58,796 nt of DNA, from assembly GCA_937983075.1 (NCBI GenBank), contig CALKAQ010000118.1, positions 1 through 58,796 on the forward strand. The letters run 5' to 3'. The DNA is from an uncultured bacterium. GTDB lineage: Bacteria > Bacillota > Limnochordia > DTU080 > JAAYLA01. Of the stretch, positions 40,773 to 50,146 are shown piece by piece; the first letter of the stretch is position 1; every line of letters starts with the position of its first letter. The position numbers and the translations under genes were made by a program. The notes under the pieces are model-generated. The model searched no databases. It was given only the letters and a program-made list of their open reading frames with translations, and was not told where the DNA came from.

Positions 40773-41645
40773 GTTCAGCGGCGGTGCCAGGACGGTTAAA
40801 CTTTGCGGCTCTAAGCTGTATTCAACCGGCGTTTCGCCGAGCGGTTCACCATCGGCGTACAGCGGAACTTGTTCGCCAAAAATGCGTACGTGGCGGGCCC
40901 GCAGGTAAGACACCTTCGGGTGGTGGATGTGCTTCCCTTTGAAAATTCGCACCATGTTGAGCAGAGCTTCGGTTTTCGACAAGTCTCTGGCAATGCAGAC
41001 GTCGAACTGCCCGTCTTGCAAGCTCGCTTTGGGACACATGTGCATGCCGCCGGCGCAATACGCGCCGTTGCCCACCGCGACAAGAAACACGTTTTCTTCA
41101 ATTCGCTTGCCGTCGAGCTCGATCGTCAAGCGAGGATTTTGATACTTGGCGAGCACCCGCAGCGCCATGATGACATAAGGCAGCGAGCCGGAGCCGCGAG
41201 GCGGCTTTTCGCGCACGCGCTTGGCGACCGTCGCATCGAACCCGACGCCGGACATATTCAAAAACGGCCGCCCGTTGATCGAGGGGCGGTCAATTTTTTG
41301 CGGTTTGGCGCTGAGCAAGACGTCGAGCGCCGCCAAGGGATCAGTGGGGATGCCGAGGCTGAGGGCGAAATCATTGCCGGTGCCGCTCGGAATCACACCG
41401 AGTATGGTTTCCGGTCCGAGTCCGCCGGCAATTTCGTGCATCGTTCCGTCGCCGCCGACCCCTACGACAACGGGATACCCGGCTTCGACGATATCCCGCG
41501 TGAGATCCGTTGCTTCACCGGGCACCGACGTTTCAACGAAACTATACTGAACCTTGCGCCGGTCCAACTCTTGCACGATGCGCTGCCAGGTGTGGCCTGC
41601 TCGTCCTTGGCCAGCGTTGGGATTGACGACAAAAAAATAATGCAT
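40758..41645 (-). CDS. Diacylglycerol kinase family lipid kinase (DagK/YegS type)
   Basis: A 295-residue soluble lipid kinase that phosphorylates diacylglycerol or a related lipid. It shows VNPNAGQGRA near the N-terminus, GVGGDGTMHEIAGGL and PSGTGNDFA (nucleotide-binding), and a C-terminal beta domain with DGQFDVCIARDLSK and ADGEPLGETP. Start ATG is supported by GGGGAGG upstream on the minus strand. It is divergent from recJ and convergent with the UbiB-type gene, overlapping its end. With the DgkA-PAP2 fusion elsewhere, this is a second lipid kinase in the window. Confidence 0.93.
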   Translation of the reverse strand: MHYFFVVNPNAGQGRAGHTWQRIVQELDRRKVQYSFVETSVPGEATDLTRDIVEAGYPVVVGVGGDGTMHEIAGGLGPETILGVIPSGTGNDFALSLGIPTDPLAALDVLLSAKPQKIDRPSINGRPFLNMSGVGFDATVAKRVREKPPRGSGSLPYVIMALRVLAKYQNPRLTIELDGKRIEENVFLVAVGNGAYCAGGMHMCPKASLQDGQFDVCIARDLSKTEALLNMVRIFKGKHIHHPKVSYLRARHVRIFGEQVPLYADGEPLGETPVEYSLEPQSLTVLAPPLNSKPS

Positions 41646-41765
41646 GCGCCTCCCCTTTCTCTCCCCGGCCTGAAGAACCTACGTTTGCCAGGCCAGGGAA
41701 TGCGCGCCGTTGAATGAAATACCATGCACAACGAGGAAATCCTTTTGAAATGTGGTGAAGACGGT

Positions 41766-44438
41766 ATGATGGAGCAGGAACGACTGGAGCCCCAAGGTAC
41801 GCAACCGGTTTGGGTGGTGCCGCCCGAACCGGGGGAAGAAATCCGCCAGCTTGCTCTACAAGTCGGCCTGCCGATTCCTTTGGTTCAAGTGCTGTACCAA
41901 AGAGGGTTGCAGACGCAAGATGCCATTGAACAATTCCTCCATCCTGAACGTTATCCGCTGCACAAGCCGCAGCTGCTGAAAGGGATGAGCGAAGCCGTTG
42001 CTCGTCTTGCGACGGCGTTGTCCCGTGCTGAGCGCATTTTGGTGTACGGTGATTACGACGTCGACGGCCAGGTCAGCACCGCCTTATTGGTCGCCGCGCT
42101 GCAGCGTTTGGGCGGCACGGTCGACTATTACATACCGCACCGTTTGACTGAAGGATACGGCGTTTCCGCCGATGCGCTCGAGCGGCTTGCCCCCCACACT
42201 GATTTGATCGTAACGGTCGATTGCGGCATCACGTCCGTGCAGGAAGTTGAACTGGCCCGCTCACTGGGCGTCGATGTCATCATCACGGACCACCATGAAC
42301 CGGGGCCGGAGCTTCCTGCTGCCGCGGCGGTCATCGACCCGAAACAACCGGACTGTCCCTATCCGGAGAAGTCGCTGGCGGGATGTGCAGTCGTTTTCAA
42401 GCTCGTACAAGCTTTATACGAACACCTTGGAAAAAATGCCGACGAAGTTTTCGCTTGGATCGATTTGGTCGCTGTCGGTACGATCGCGGACGTGGTGCCG
42501 CTGCAAGGTGAAAACCGCGCGCTGGTCTGGCGGGGACTGCCGAAAGTGCGTGCCCGTTTGGGGTTGGACAAGCTGCTCGCCGTTGCAGGCATTGATGACG
42601 CCGAGCCGACCGCCGGACAGATCGCGTTTTTGCTCGCACCGCGCCTGAACGCTGTCGGCCGCCTTGCCGATGCATCGCCCGGCGTTGAGCTTTTGCTCAC
42701 CGACGATCCTTCCACCGCCGAACGGATTGCCCGAGAGCTGGAACGTGAAAACAACGAGCGGCGTCAAATTGAACAGCGCATTTTGGAAGAAGCTGACGCA
42801 TGGGTGCAGGCTCATGCCGATTTGGCGGAAGATCGCGCCCTTGTCGTTGCCGGTGAAGGGTGGCATCCGGGGGTCATCGGCATCGTAGCTTCCCGCTTGG
42901 TTGAGCGATATCATCGTCCGGCCATCGTGCTGGCGATTGACGGCGAAAAGGCGGTCGGATCAGGAAGAAGTGTCCCTGGCTTCGATCTGTACGGCGCGCT
43001 GCGGACGGTGCAGCATCTGCTCATGCGTTTCGGCGGCCACCGTGCGGCTGCCGGGTTGACGATTGCGACGAATCGGATTGACGCTTTTCGACAAGCTTTT
43101 CAGGCGGAAGCGGCGCGGTGGCTGGGTCCGGACGATCTCGTGCCGGTGGTGCGCATTGATGCCATGCTCACGCCGGAAAGCGTCGACCATGCGTTGGTGG
43201 AGACCATCGCCCGTTTTGCCCCGTTCGGCTATGGAAATCCCGAGCCCGTATTCGGCTTGGAACGCGTGCAAGTCATCGAAAGCCGCGGCGTCGGGGAAGG
43301 TGACAAGCATTGGCGCCTCCGCGTGCAAAGCCAAGCGAGCGGCACGCATGTTCTCACGGGTATCGGATTCGACTTAGGACCCGATTTTTTGCCCCATGTT
43401 CGGGTTGGCGATCGTGTCAGCCTGGCGGCGACACTCGGTTTGAACAACTGGCAAGGCCGGTCGTACATTCAACTGCGGTTGAAAGACGCCCGCGTTCACT
43501 CTCGAACGCATGACTTGGCCGAGCTTGCGAGGGCGCTTCGGCATGTTTCCGCGGGTGGGTCCGTGCTCACGTCGGCTGCTGTCAACGGCTCGCTGACGTA
43601 TGGCGCGCTTGCTCTTCAACCGGAAACGATCGGATCCGTCGAGAAAGTGACGTGGGTCGGCCCGCAGGGGGAAAGGGTTGAATTTGCCGCCATCGATTGC
43701 CGGTTTGCCGCGGCAGATCAGCGGATGGACGTGATCGCGGCGACTGCGCACGAAGCAAACACGCTGCTCGTGTGGGCTGAAGGAGTCAACGATGCGCAGC
43801 GCACCGTATCACTGCATCGGCTGGAAGTCAGCGCATATCCGTCGGCCGCCAAAGTGCTGCTTTGCATGGATCGCGTGCCGTTGAAAGCCGCCGGGTCCGT
43901 CCAAGACGACAAGCAGCGGACGGTTTTGGTGTTTTGGGACGTGCCCCGCTCCCTGGAGCAGCTGCGTCAAAGCATGTTGCACGCAGGATCGTGGTCCCCG
44001 CTTGTAGACGTGTACCTGACCTTTACATCCGAAAGAATTGCTGAAGCTCGCCGGCGATTGGCGGCCGACTATCCACCGATCGAGGTGCTGCGGCGTATCT
44101 TCGTCGAAGTGCGACAACGCTGTCGGCACGCGAGACGGCCTTTGGACACGTACGAGTTGTGTCAAGTCTTGTTGGAACGGGGACATGCCGTAACGGCTGC
44201 CGGCATCCGGTATGCCTTGGAAGTGTTCGAAGAGGCGGGCCTGGTTTCCGTTGATTTTGCAGGCTCGGAAGCGTGGGTCGTCATGCGTGAACCGCCAAGC
44301 GGCAAGGTAGACTTGAGATTAGGCGTTCGTTATAATGAAGGCGAGGCAAAAAGGTCTCAATTTGCACATTTTGCGACTTGGCTGCGTTCGGCCAGCCTGA
44401 CTGATCTCATCGCTCAAACGCTGCACCCGGAGCGATGA
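41766..44438 (+). CDS. recJ: Single-stranded-DNA-specific exonuclease RecJ
   Basis: RecJ degrades single-stranded DNA 5' to 3' in recombination and mismatch repair. The 890-residue protein has the DHH core: VYGDYDVDGQVSTALL, VDCGITSVQEVELA, VIITDHHEPG, then the DHHA1 domain (VGSGRSVPGFDLYGAL and RFGGHRAAAG), an OB domain, and a long C-terminal extension as in B. subtilis RecJ. Metal ligands are visible in these motifs. ATG 41766 or the in-frame ATG after it has GGTGAAG upstream; ATG 41724 has no site. apt, usually next to recJ, is missing; rel follows 29 bp downstream. Confidence 0.94.
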   Translation: MMEQERLEPQGTQPVWVVPPEPGEEIRQLALQVGLPIPLVQVLYQRGLQTQDAIEQFLHPERYPLHKPQLLKGMSEAVARLATALSRAERILVYGDYDVDGQVSTALLVAALQRLGGTVDYYIPHRLTEGYGVSADALERLAPHTDLIVTVDCGITSVQEVELARSLGVDVIITDHHEPGPELPAAAAVIDPKQPDCPYPEKSLAGCAVVFKLVQALYEHLGKNADEVFAWIDLVAVGTIADVVPLQGENRALVWRGLPKVRARLGLDKLLAVAGIDDAEPTAGQIAFLLAPRLNAVGRLADASPGVELLLTDDPSTAERIARELERENNERRQIEQRILEEADAWVQAHADLAEDRALVVAGEGWHPGVIGIVASRLVERYHRPAIVLAIDGEKAVGSGRSVPGFDLYGALRTVQHLLMRFGGHRAAAGLTIATNRIDAFRQAFQAEAARWLGPDDLVPVVRIDAMLTPESVDHALVETIARFAPFGYGNPEPVFGLERVQVIESRGVGEGDKHWRLRVQSQASGTHVLTGIGFDLGPDFLPHVRVGDRVSLAATLGLNNWQGRSYIQLRLKDARVHSRTHDLAELARALRHVSAGGSVLTSAAVNGSLTYGALALQPETIGSVEKVTWVGPQGERVEFAAIDCRFAAADQRMDVIAATAHEANTLLVWAEGVNDAQRTVSLHRLEVSAYPSAAKVLLCMDRVPLKAAGSVQDDKQRTVLVFWDVPRSLEQLRQSMLHAGSWSPLVDVYLTFTSERIAEARRRLAADYPPIEVLRRIFVEVRQRCRHARRPLDTYELCQVLLERGHAVTAAGIRYALEVFEEAGLVSVDFAGSEAWVVMREPPSGKVDLRLGVRYNEGEAKRSQFAHFATWLRSASLTDLIAQTLHPER

Positions 44439-44467
44439 AATTCCCCGGCGAAGTGAGGTGAGAGTTC

Positions 44468-46618
44468 GTGGCCATCGCCGAATTGATCGAACGGGTCAAG
44501 CAATACAACCCCGACGCCGATGTCGAATGCATCGAGCGAGCGTATCACGTGGCGAAAGAGGCGCATCGCGGCCAATTTCGTGATTCCGGCGAAGCGTACT
44601 TCCAGCATCCGCTTGAAGTCGCAAAAATTCTGGCCGATCTCGAACTCGATCCGATCACGATCGCCGGCGGTTTGCTCCACGACGTCCTCGAAGATACCGA
44701 CATGACCACCGAGGAACTTGAGCGAATGTTCGGGCCAACCATCACCCTGTTGGTCGACGGGGTGACCAAGTTGTCGCGCATCCCCTTCCGTTCGAAGGAG
44801 GAGCAGCAGGCGCAGTCCTTGCGGAAGATGTTCCTCGCGATGGCCCAAGATGTCCGTGTCGTTCTCATCAAACTGGCCGATCGCCTGCACAACATGCGCA
44901 CGCTGCGACATCTCCCGGTGGAAAGGCAGAAGAAGATCGCGCGGGAAACGTTGGAAATCTATACGCCTTTAGCTCACCGCCTCGGCATGTGGAGCATCAA
45001 ATGGGAGATGGAAGACCTCGCCTTCCGCTATCTCGAGCCCGAGGCCTACTACAACTTGGTCAACCGCATCGCAAAGCGGCGGCAAGAACGTGAAGGCGAA
45101 CTGGCGCAGGTCATGCACACTTTGAAAGAACGCCTCGCCGAATTGGGCATCAATGCGGAGCTGCAAGGGCGGCCGAAACATTTCTACAGCATTTATCAAA
45201 AAATGGTCCGCCAAGGCAAAGAACTCGATGAAATATACGATCTCATGGCCGTGCGCATCATTGTCGATACGGTGAAAGACTGCTACGGAGCGCTCGGTCT
45301 CGTCCATACGCTGTGGAAGCCGGTTCCGGGCCGCTTCAAAGACTATGTCGCCATGCCCAAGTCCAATATGTATCAATCGCTGCACACGACGGTCATAGGC
45401 CCCCAAGGCGAGCCTTTCGAAATCCAGATTCGCACTTGGGAAATGCACCGCGTCGCGGAGCGGGGCATCGCCGCACATTGGTTGTACAAAGAGGGGGGCC
45501 AGGCAAATACGGGCTTTGAAGAAAAGGTGGCATGGCTGCGTCAAGTGATGGACTGGCTGCGGGAGATGCGGGACCCGCACGAGTTCATGGAAACCTTAAA
45601 GATCGATTTGTTTGAAGATGAGGTCTTCGTTTTCACGCCGAAAGGCGACGTCAAGAGCTTGCCGGCCGGAGCGACCCCGGTCGATTTTGCCTTCAGCGTG
45701 CATACGGATGTCGGATTGCGCTGCGCCGGCGCCAAGGTGAACGGCCGCATTGTGCCGCTCGACTACAAGTTGAGCAACGGAGAAATTGTTGAAATTCTCA
45801 CAACTAAAACGCCGAACCCGAGCAGCGATTGGCTCCGCTTTATTAAAACGTCGAAAGCCCGCAGCAAAATCCGCGCTTGGCTCAAAGAAGAATATCGGGC
45901 GGAAAGCATTGCTCGCGGCCGGGAAATCATCGAGCGCGAACTGAAAAAGCTCGGTGTCGATTTGAAAGAAGTGATGAGGCCCGAGCGGCAGCTTGAGGTC
46001 GTCCGGCGGTACGGCTTCACCAGTGTTGATGATCTTCTCGCGGCGGTAGGATATGGCAAGGTTACGGCACCTCAAGTGCTCAGCCGCTTGCTCGGCCGCG
46101 AAGAATACGAACGGCGCCGCAAGCAGCTCAAAATCAAACGTCTGCAGCGCAAGCGCTCGGGAAGCGAAAGCCGCGGCGTCCGGGTCGAGGGCGTCGACGA
46201 TCTTTTGATCCGCCTCTCGAAGTGCTGCAGCCCGGTCCCTGGCGACGAAATCATCGGCTATATTACCCGCGGTCGGGGATTGTCGGTCCACCGACGCGAC
46301 TGTCCGAACATTCTCGCTCTCAACGGCCAAGCCGAACGCTGCATCGAAGTTGAATGGGACGTTGAAGACACCGGTTCTTATCCGGTCGAGATCGCTATTG
46401 AGGCCCGCGACCGGGTCAACCTTTTGTCGCAAATTATGAATACCATTTCGAGTACGGACACGAACATCACGGCGGTAAATGCACGTACCAATCGCCATTC
46501 CATTGCGCATGTGCGGCTTGTGGTCGACATTCAGAACGTCGAGCAGATGTATGCCATCATGGCCCGGTTGAGAGGGGTTGAAGGCGTATTTAAAGTACAT
46601 CGAGCAACACCGACGTGA
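44468..46618 (+). CDS. relA: Bifunctional (p)ppGpp synthetase/hydrolase Rel
   Basis: Controls the stringent response by making and degrading (p)ppGpp on the ribosome. The 716-residue protein has the HD hydrolase domain with HDVLEDT at about residues 71-77, the synthetase domain (GRPKHFYSIYQKM, YDLMAVRIIV, RFKDYVAMPKSN), TGS (EVFVFTPKGDVKSLPAGATP), and a C-terminal zinc-finger/ACT region with KCCSPVPGDEIIGYITRGRG. HD and synthetase motifs both look intact, so it should be bifunctional. GTG start follows GAGGTGAG. Order recJ-rel-dtd is conserved. Confidence 0.96.
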   Translation: MAIAELIERVKQYNPDADVECIERAYHVAKEAHRGQFRDSGEAYFQHPLEVAKILADLELDPITIAGGLLHDVLEDTDMTTEELERMFGPTITLLVDGVTKLSRIPFRSKEEQQAQSLRKMFLAMAQDVRVVLIKLADRLHNMRTLRHLPVERQKKIARETLEIYTPLAHRLGMWSIKWEMEDLAFRYLEPEAYYNLVNRIAKRRQEREGELAQVMHTLKERLAELGINAELQGRPKHFYSIYQKMVRQGKELDEIYDLMAVRIIVDTVKDCYGALGLVHTLWKPVPGRFKDYVAMPKSNMYQSLHTTVIGPQGEPFEIQIRTWEMHRVAERGIAAHWLYKEGGQANTGFEEKVAWLRQVMDWLREMRDPHEFMETLKIDLFEDEVFVFTPKGDVKSLPAGATPVDFAFSVHTDVGLRCAGAKVNGRIVPLDYKLSNGEIVEILTTKTPNPSSDWLRFIKTSKARSKIRAWLKEEYRAESIARGREIIERELKKLGVDLKEVMRPERQLEVVRRYGFTSVDDLLAAVGYGKVTAPQVLSRLLGREEYERRRKQLKIKRLQRKRSGSESRGVRVEGVDDLLIRLSKCCSPVPGDEIIGYITRGRGLSVHRRDCPNILALNGQAERCIEVEWDVEDTGSYPVEIAIEARDRVNLLSQIMNTISSTDTNITAVNARTNRHSIAHVRLVVDIQNVEQMYAIMARLRGVEGVFKVHRATPT

Positions 46619-46714
46619 GGGACGAACGGTACCCGTTTCGAAATCTTTTTGTAGGGATATGACTGCCCGGCGACGAATGTTCGCACTGAAGGTGAAGTGT
46701 GAGGAGTTGGTTGC

Positions 46715-47170
46715 GTGCGAGCAGTCGTACAGCGGGTTTCGTATGCCTCAGTCAAAGTCGGCGATCGTGTGGTCGGAACGATCGGACCGGGGTTGCTTGT
46801 CCTTTTAGGGGTAGGCAATACTGACACGAGCGCCGATGCCGTCTGGTTGGCTCGTAAAGTGGCTGGGCTGCGAATATTTGCTGGCGATGACGGTAAAATG
46901 CAGCTCGGACTGATTGAACACGGCGGCGGGGCGTTGGTCGTCTCGCAATTTACCCTTTATGGTGATTGCAGAAAAGGGCGACGGCCGAATTTTTCAGACG
47001 CGGCGCCGCCGGAGCAAGCTAAGCATTTATATGAATTGTTTTGTGAAGCGCTGCGAAATGAAGGTGTCCAAGACGTGCAGCAAGGGCAATTTGGGGCCAT
47101 GATGCAAGTGGAACTTTGCAACGACGGCCCCGTAACTCTTATCGTCGAATCGCCAGGTGTGAAAGAGTAG
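46715..47170 (+). CDS. dtd: D-aminoacyl-tRNA deacylase
   Basis: Dtd removes D-amino acids (and glycine from tRNA-Ala) that were charged by mistake. The 151-residue protein starts MRAVVQRVSYASV and has the two active-site motifs SQFTLYGD and NDGPVT, both intact. GTG 46715 follows GAGGAG. It lies 96 bp after rel and is followed by a strong promoter for the next gene. Confidence 0.96.
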   Translation: MRAVVQRVSYASVKVGDRVVGTIGPGLLVLLGVGNTDTSADAVWLARKVAGLRIFAGDDGKMQLGLIEHGGGALVVSQFTLYGDCRKGRRPNFSDAAPPEQAKHLYELFCEALRNEGVQDVQQGQFGAMMQVELCNDGPVTLIVESPGVKE

Positions 47171-47192
47171 CAAATAAGCCAGAAACGTTGGG

Positions 47193-47222
47193 TTGACATG
47201 CTTTTTTTGCACCTTGTACAAT
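47193..47222 (+). promoter_or_regulatory. Sigma-A promoter of the peptidyl-prolyl isomerase gene
   Basis: Perfect -35 TTGACA (47193-47198), 18-bp spacer with a T-run, -10 TACAAT (47217-47222). It lies 72 bp before the gene and 22 bp after the dtd stop. Confidence 0.8.
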
Positions 47223-47294
47223 GATGAAGTGTTTTAAAGTATTCGTCGAGAGCCGGGTTCTGAAGGCTGAAGCGGAAGAAGGGGGCTCGCTGAT

Positions 47295-48752
47295 TTGTTG
47301 TTTGAATCTCTTCGAAAACGCATGGCGGGCATTGTCATTTTTATTGCACTTGCATTCGTCGTCACACTGCTGTACACGGGACTGGGCAGCGGAGTCAACA
47401 CGGATGCGCAAGTTCAGGCAAAGCCCATTGCTTATGTCAACGGCTACGAAATTACCGATCGTGACCTCACGGCGCAATACGAATCCATCCTCGCTTCGGG
47501 AGCGACCGGCGGTCTCGATTTGGAACAATTGCGGTACATCGCTTTCCAAGATCTCGTCAACTATCACCTGGTCATTGCCGCCGCACGTTCCGAGGGATTT
47601 GAAGTTTCCAAGGCCGAAATCGATCAATGGATTGCCGCTGCGCTTCCCGAGGGTGTCACGCTGCGGCAGTTTCTCAACGCGTTCGGCATGACGGAGAACG
47701 ACTTCCGCCAGCAGGTTGAAAATTATCTCCTGGCGGTTAAAATCGAAGAAGCCAAGCGGGAAGAAGTGACCGTCGACGAAGAAGAGGTCGAAGCGCTTTT
47801 CAACGAAATGCTGGCCGATGACAGCGGCCGGTACGACCAAGTGCGCGCCCGGCATATTTTGATCCGGCCGGCCGATCCCGACGATGAAGCGTCTTGGGAA
47901 GCCGCGCTGGAAGAAATCGAGGCGCTGCGTGAGGAAATTTTGGCCGGCACGCCGTTCGAAAAAATTGCTGCCGAGCAGTCGCACGACACAGGCAGTGCCA
48001 TTTTAGGCGGTGACCTCGGATTCTTCGGGCGAGGTGTCATGGTGCAGCCGTTCGAGGAAGCGGCTTTTTCGCTCGAAATCGGCGAGCTCAGCGAGCCGAT
48101 TCGCACGGATTTCGGCTATCACCTCATTGAGGTGACGGCGAAGCGCGATCTTACGGATGAAACGTATGCGGAGTCCGAGAAAAACCGCATTCGGAACAGC
48201 TTGCATTCTCAAGCGCTGCAGCGGCATATGACAAGCTGGATGGACGATCTCTGGGCCAATGCGACCATTGAGATTCTCGATATTCGTTTGCAAGCCCAAC
48301 AGGCACATCGCGACGGTGATCTTGAAAAAGCCGTCAGCTTGTTCCAGGCCGCGATTGAGCAGTATCGCACCCCTTCGCTGCACGTGCTGCTCGCACAAGT
48401 GTATGAGGAACTCGAAGAACCTGAATTGGCGCTTGAACAGTATCGCATCGCCGCCGAAAAGGCTCCAAGCGACGCAAATATCCTGCTGGCCCTTGGGTTG
48501 GCTTTGATGCAGGCGGATGAGCGTGAAGAGGCCGAAAACGTCTTGGTGCGCGCTTCGGAACTGGCGGCGCAGATGACCGATTTGTACCAGGGCGTCTTGA
48601 TCCAGCTGCAGGTGCAGCAAGCGCTGACGCAGCTCGGAGCGGATGACGACGTGCTGCTGGAGGTCAACCGACGCATCCAGAACATCTTCGGCAGCCCGGT
48701 TGCCATTGACGGTGACGCAGACGCAGCTGATGAAGGTGTGGAAACCGAATAA
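47295..48752 (+). CDS. Membrane-anchored SurA/PrsA-type peptidyl-prolyl isomerase with TPR repeats
   Basis: An extracytoplasmic folding factor of 485 residues. Domain order: N-terminal uncleaved-looking membrane helix (GIVIFIALAFVVTLLY, residues 12-27) with no lipobox Cys, SurA_N-like helical domain (about 45-170), parvulin isomerase domain (RARHILIRPADPDDEASW; GGDLGFFGRGVMVQPFEEAAF; TDFGYHLIEV), and C-terminal TPR-like repeats (AVSLFQAAIEQYR, LEQYRIAAEKAP) ending in an acidic tail. PrsA of B. subtilis is a lipoprotein without TPRs, so this is a different architecture. TTG 47295 has GGGGG 10 nt upstream. It is inserted between dtd and hisS. Confidence 0.87.
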   Translation: MLFESLRKRMAGIVIFIALAFVVTLLYTGLGSGVNTDAQVQAKPIAYVNGYEITDRDLTAQYESILASGATGGLDLEQLRYIAFQDLVNYHLVIAAARSEGFEVSKAEIDQWIAAALPEGVTLRQFLNAFGMTENDFRQQVENYLLAVKIEEAKREEVTVDEEEVEALFNEMLADDSGRYDQVRARHILIRPADPDDEASWEAALEEIEALREEILAGTPFEKIAAEQSHDTGSAILGGDLGFFGRGVMVQPFEEAAFSLEIGELSEPIRTDFGYHLIEVTAKRDLTDETYAESEKNRIRNSLHSQALQRHMTSWMDDLWANATIEILDIRLQAQQAHRDGDLEKAVSLFQAAIEQYRTPSLHVLLAQVYEELEEPELALEQYRIAAEKAPSDANILLALGLALMQADEREEAENVLVRASELAAQMTDLYQGVLIQLQVQQALTQLGADDDVLLEVNRRIQNIFGSPVAIDGDADAADEGVETE

Positions 48753-48787
48753 TCGCACGTTCGGGAACCATATATCCCGTCACTTCC

Positions 48788-48824
48788 GAGAGAACCTTCC
48801 GGTCATGATCCGGGAGGTTCTCTC
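48788..48824 (+). other. Strong hairpin without T-run upstream of hisS
   Basis: Arms 48788-48802 and 48810-48824 pair over 15 bp (14 Watson-Crick, one G-T) with a 7-base loop, 56 nt before hisS. The following bases (AATGTGCAAAAC) contain no T-run, so it is not a classical terminator. It may protect the transcript 3' end, be a processing site, or be part of a leader. Confidence 0.55.
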
Positions 48825-48880
48825 AATGTGCAAAACATGAAACATGGACCGCTGGAAACGGAGCGGGCAGGAGGACGCAT

Positions 48881-50146
48881 ATGGAGTTGAGACGCCCCCG
48901 CGGGACCAACGACATTCTCCCTGGGGAAGTGGAACGGTGGCAGCGTCTTGAGGACGCTGTGCGAACGGTGTTCGACCGGCATGGATATGCCGAGATTCGG
49001 CTGCCGGTTTTCGAGCACACCGAGGTATTCGTCCGCGGTGTCGGTGAAACAACGGACATCGTGGAAAAGCAAATGTACACGTTCGAAGACCAAGGCGGAC
49101 GCAGCTTGACTTTGAGGCCCGAGGGGACGGCTCCGGTCGTTCGGGCGTATTTGGAGCACAAGCTGCACGGCCGCGGACTGCCGGCGAAACTGTATTACAT
49201 AGGTCCGATGTTTCGCTACGAAAGACCTCAAGCCGGGCGATATCGGCAATTCCATCAGTTTGGAGCAGAGGCCATCGGATCCGATTCGCCGCTGCTCGAC
49301 GTTGAAATGATGGCCATTCCGGTCACCATCTATCGAGAGCTCGGGCTCGAAAACTTCCGCATCGATCTCAATTCCATCGGGTGTGAAGCGTGTCGCCCGG
49401 CTTATCGACAGGCGTTGCGTGATTATCTGGTGACACGCTTGGACGCCTTGTGTCCGACTTGTGTCCGGCGGCTCGACCGCAATCCGCTGCGCGTTCTCGA
49501 CTGCAAGGAAAAACCGTGCATCGAAGCCTCGGAAGGCGCCCCGAAATCGTATGAGCATCTATGCGACGAATGCGCGGAGCACTTTGCGGCGGTGCAAAAG
49601 GGGCTCGATGCACTCGGCCTGGAGTATGTAGTCAACTATCGCTTGGTCCGCGGGCTCGATTATTATACGCGGACGGTGTTTGAACTCGTCGGACTGGATT
49701 TGGGTGCCCAAGATGCCCTAGGTGGTGGCGGACGCTACGACGGACTTGTCGAAGCGTGCGGCGGGCCGCCGACACCTGCGGTCGGGTTCGCAGCGGGAAT
49801 CGAGCGCGTACTGCTCAGCCTCGAAAAACTTGGGGTCGAAGCGGAAGCACCGGCATTGGACGCCTATATCGTCGTGCAAGGTGAAACGGACCGAGCCGAC
49901 GCTTTGCGGCTGGCGTTTGCATTGCGGTCAGCCGGATTGCGTGTAGAGATGGATTATTTGAATCGCTCCATGCGAGCTCAAATGCGAACGGCTCAACGGA
50001 GCGGAGCGGCTTATGCCGTCATTTTGGGGGAAAGTGAAACTGCCGCCGGCACCGCCTTAGTGAAAGACATGGCAAGCGGCGAGCAGCAGGAAGTTTCACA
50101 AGAACGGATAGTCGATGTCATTCGGGGAGGCAGGAACCTTGGCTGA
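48881..50146 (+). CDS. hisS: Histidyl-tRNA synthetase
   Basis: Class II synthetase charging tRNA-His. The 421-residue protein starts MELRRPRGTNDILPGE and has motif 2 FRYERPQAGRYRQFHQFG, the histidine A signature LVRGLDYYTRTVFEL, motif 3 GFAAGIERVL and the C-terminal anticodon domain. ATG follows AGGAGG. No T-box signature (AGGGTGGNACCGCG) was seen in the leader, only the hairpin at 48788-48824. The stop overlaps aspS by 8 bp, the conserved hisS-aspS pair. Confidence 0.97.
   Translation: MELRRPRGTNDILPGEVERWQRLEDAVRTVFDRHGYAEIRLPVFEHTEVFVRGVGETTDIVEKQMYTFEDQGGRSLTLRPEGTAPVVRAYLEHKLHGRGLPAKLYYIGPMFRYERPQAGRYRQFHQFGAEAIGSDSPLLDVEMMAIPVTIYRELGLENFRIDLNSIGCEACRPAYRQALRDYLVTRLDALCPTCVRRLDRNPLRVLDCKEKPCIEASEGAPKSYEHLCDECAEHFAAVQKGLDALGLEYVVNYRLVRGLDYYTRTVFELVGLDLGAQDALGGGGRYDGLVEACGGPPTPAVGFAAGIERVLLSLEKLGVEAEAPALDAYIVVQGETDRADALRLAFALRSAGLRVEMDYLNRSMRAQMRTAQRSGAAYAVILGESETAAGTALVKDMASGEQQEVSQERIVDVIRGGRNLG

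Noticed and set aside
47295..47400. Lipoprotein signal for the PrsA-like isomerase
   Set aside because: No cysteine follows the hydrophobic segment; it is more likely a membrane anchor.
48753..48880. T-box riboswitch before hisS
   Set aside because: No T-box consensus and no specifier-stem layout; only one hairpin is present.
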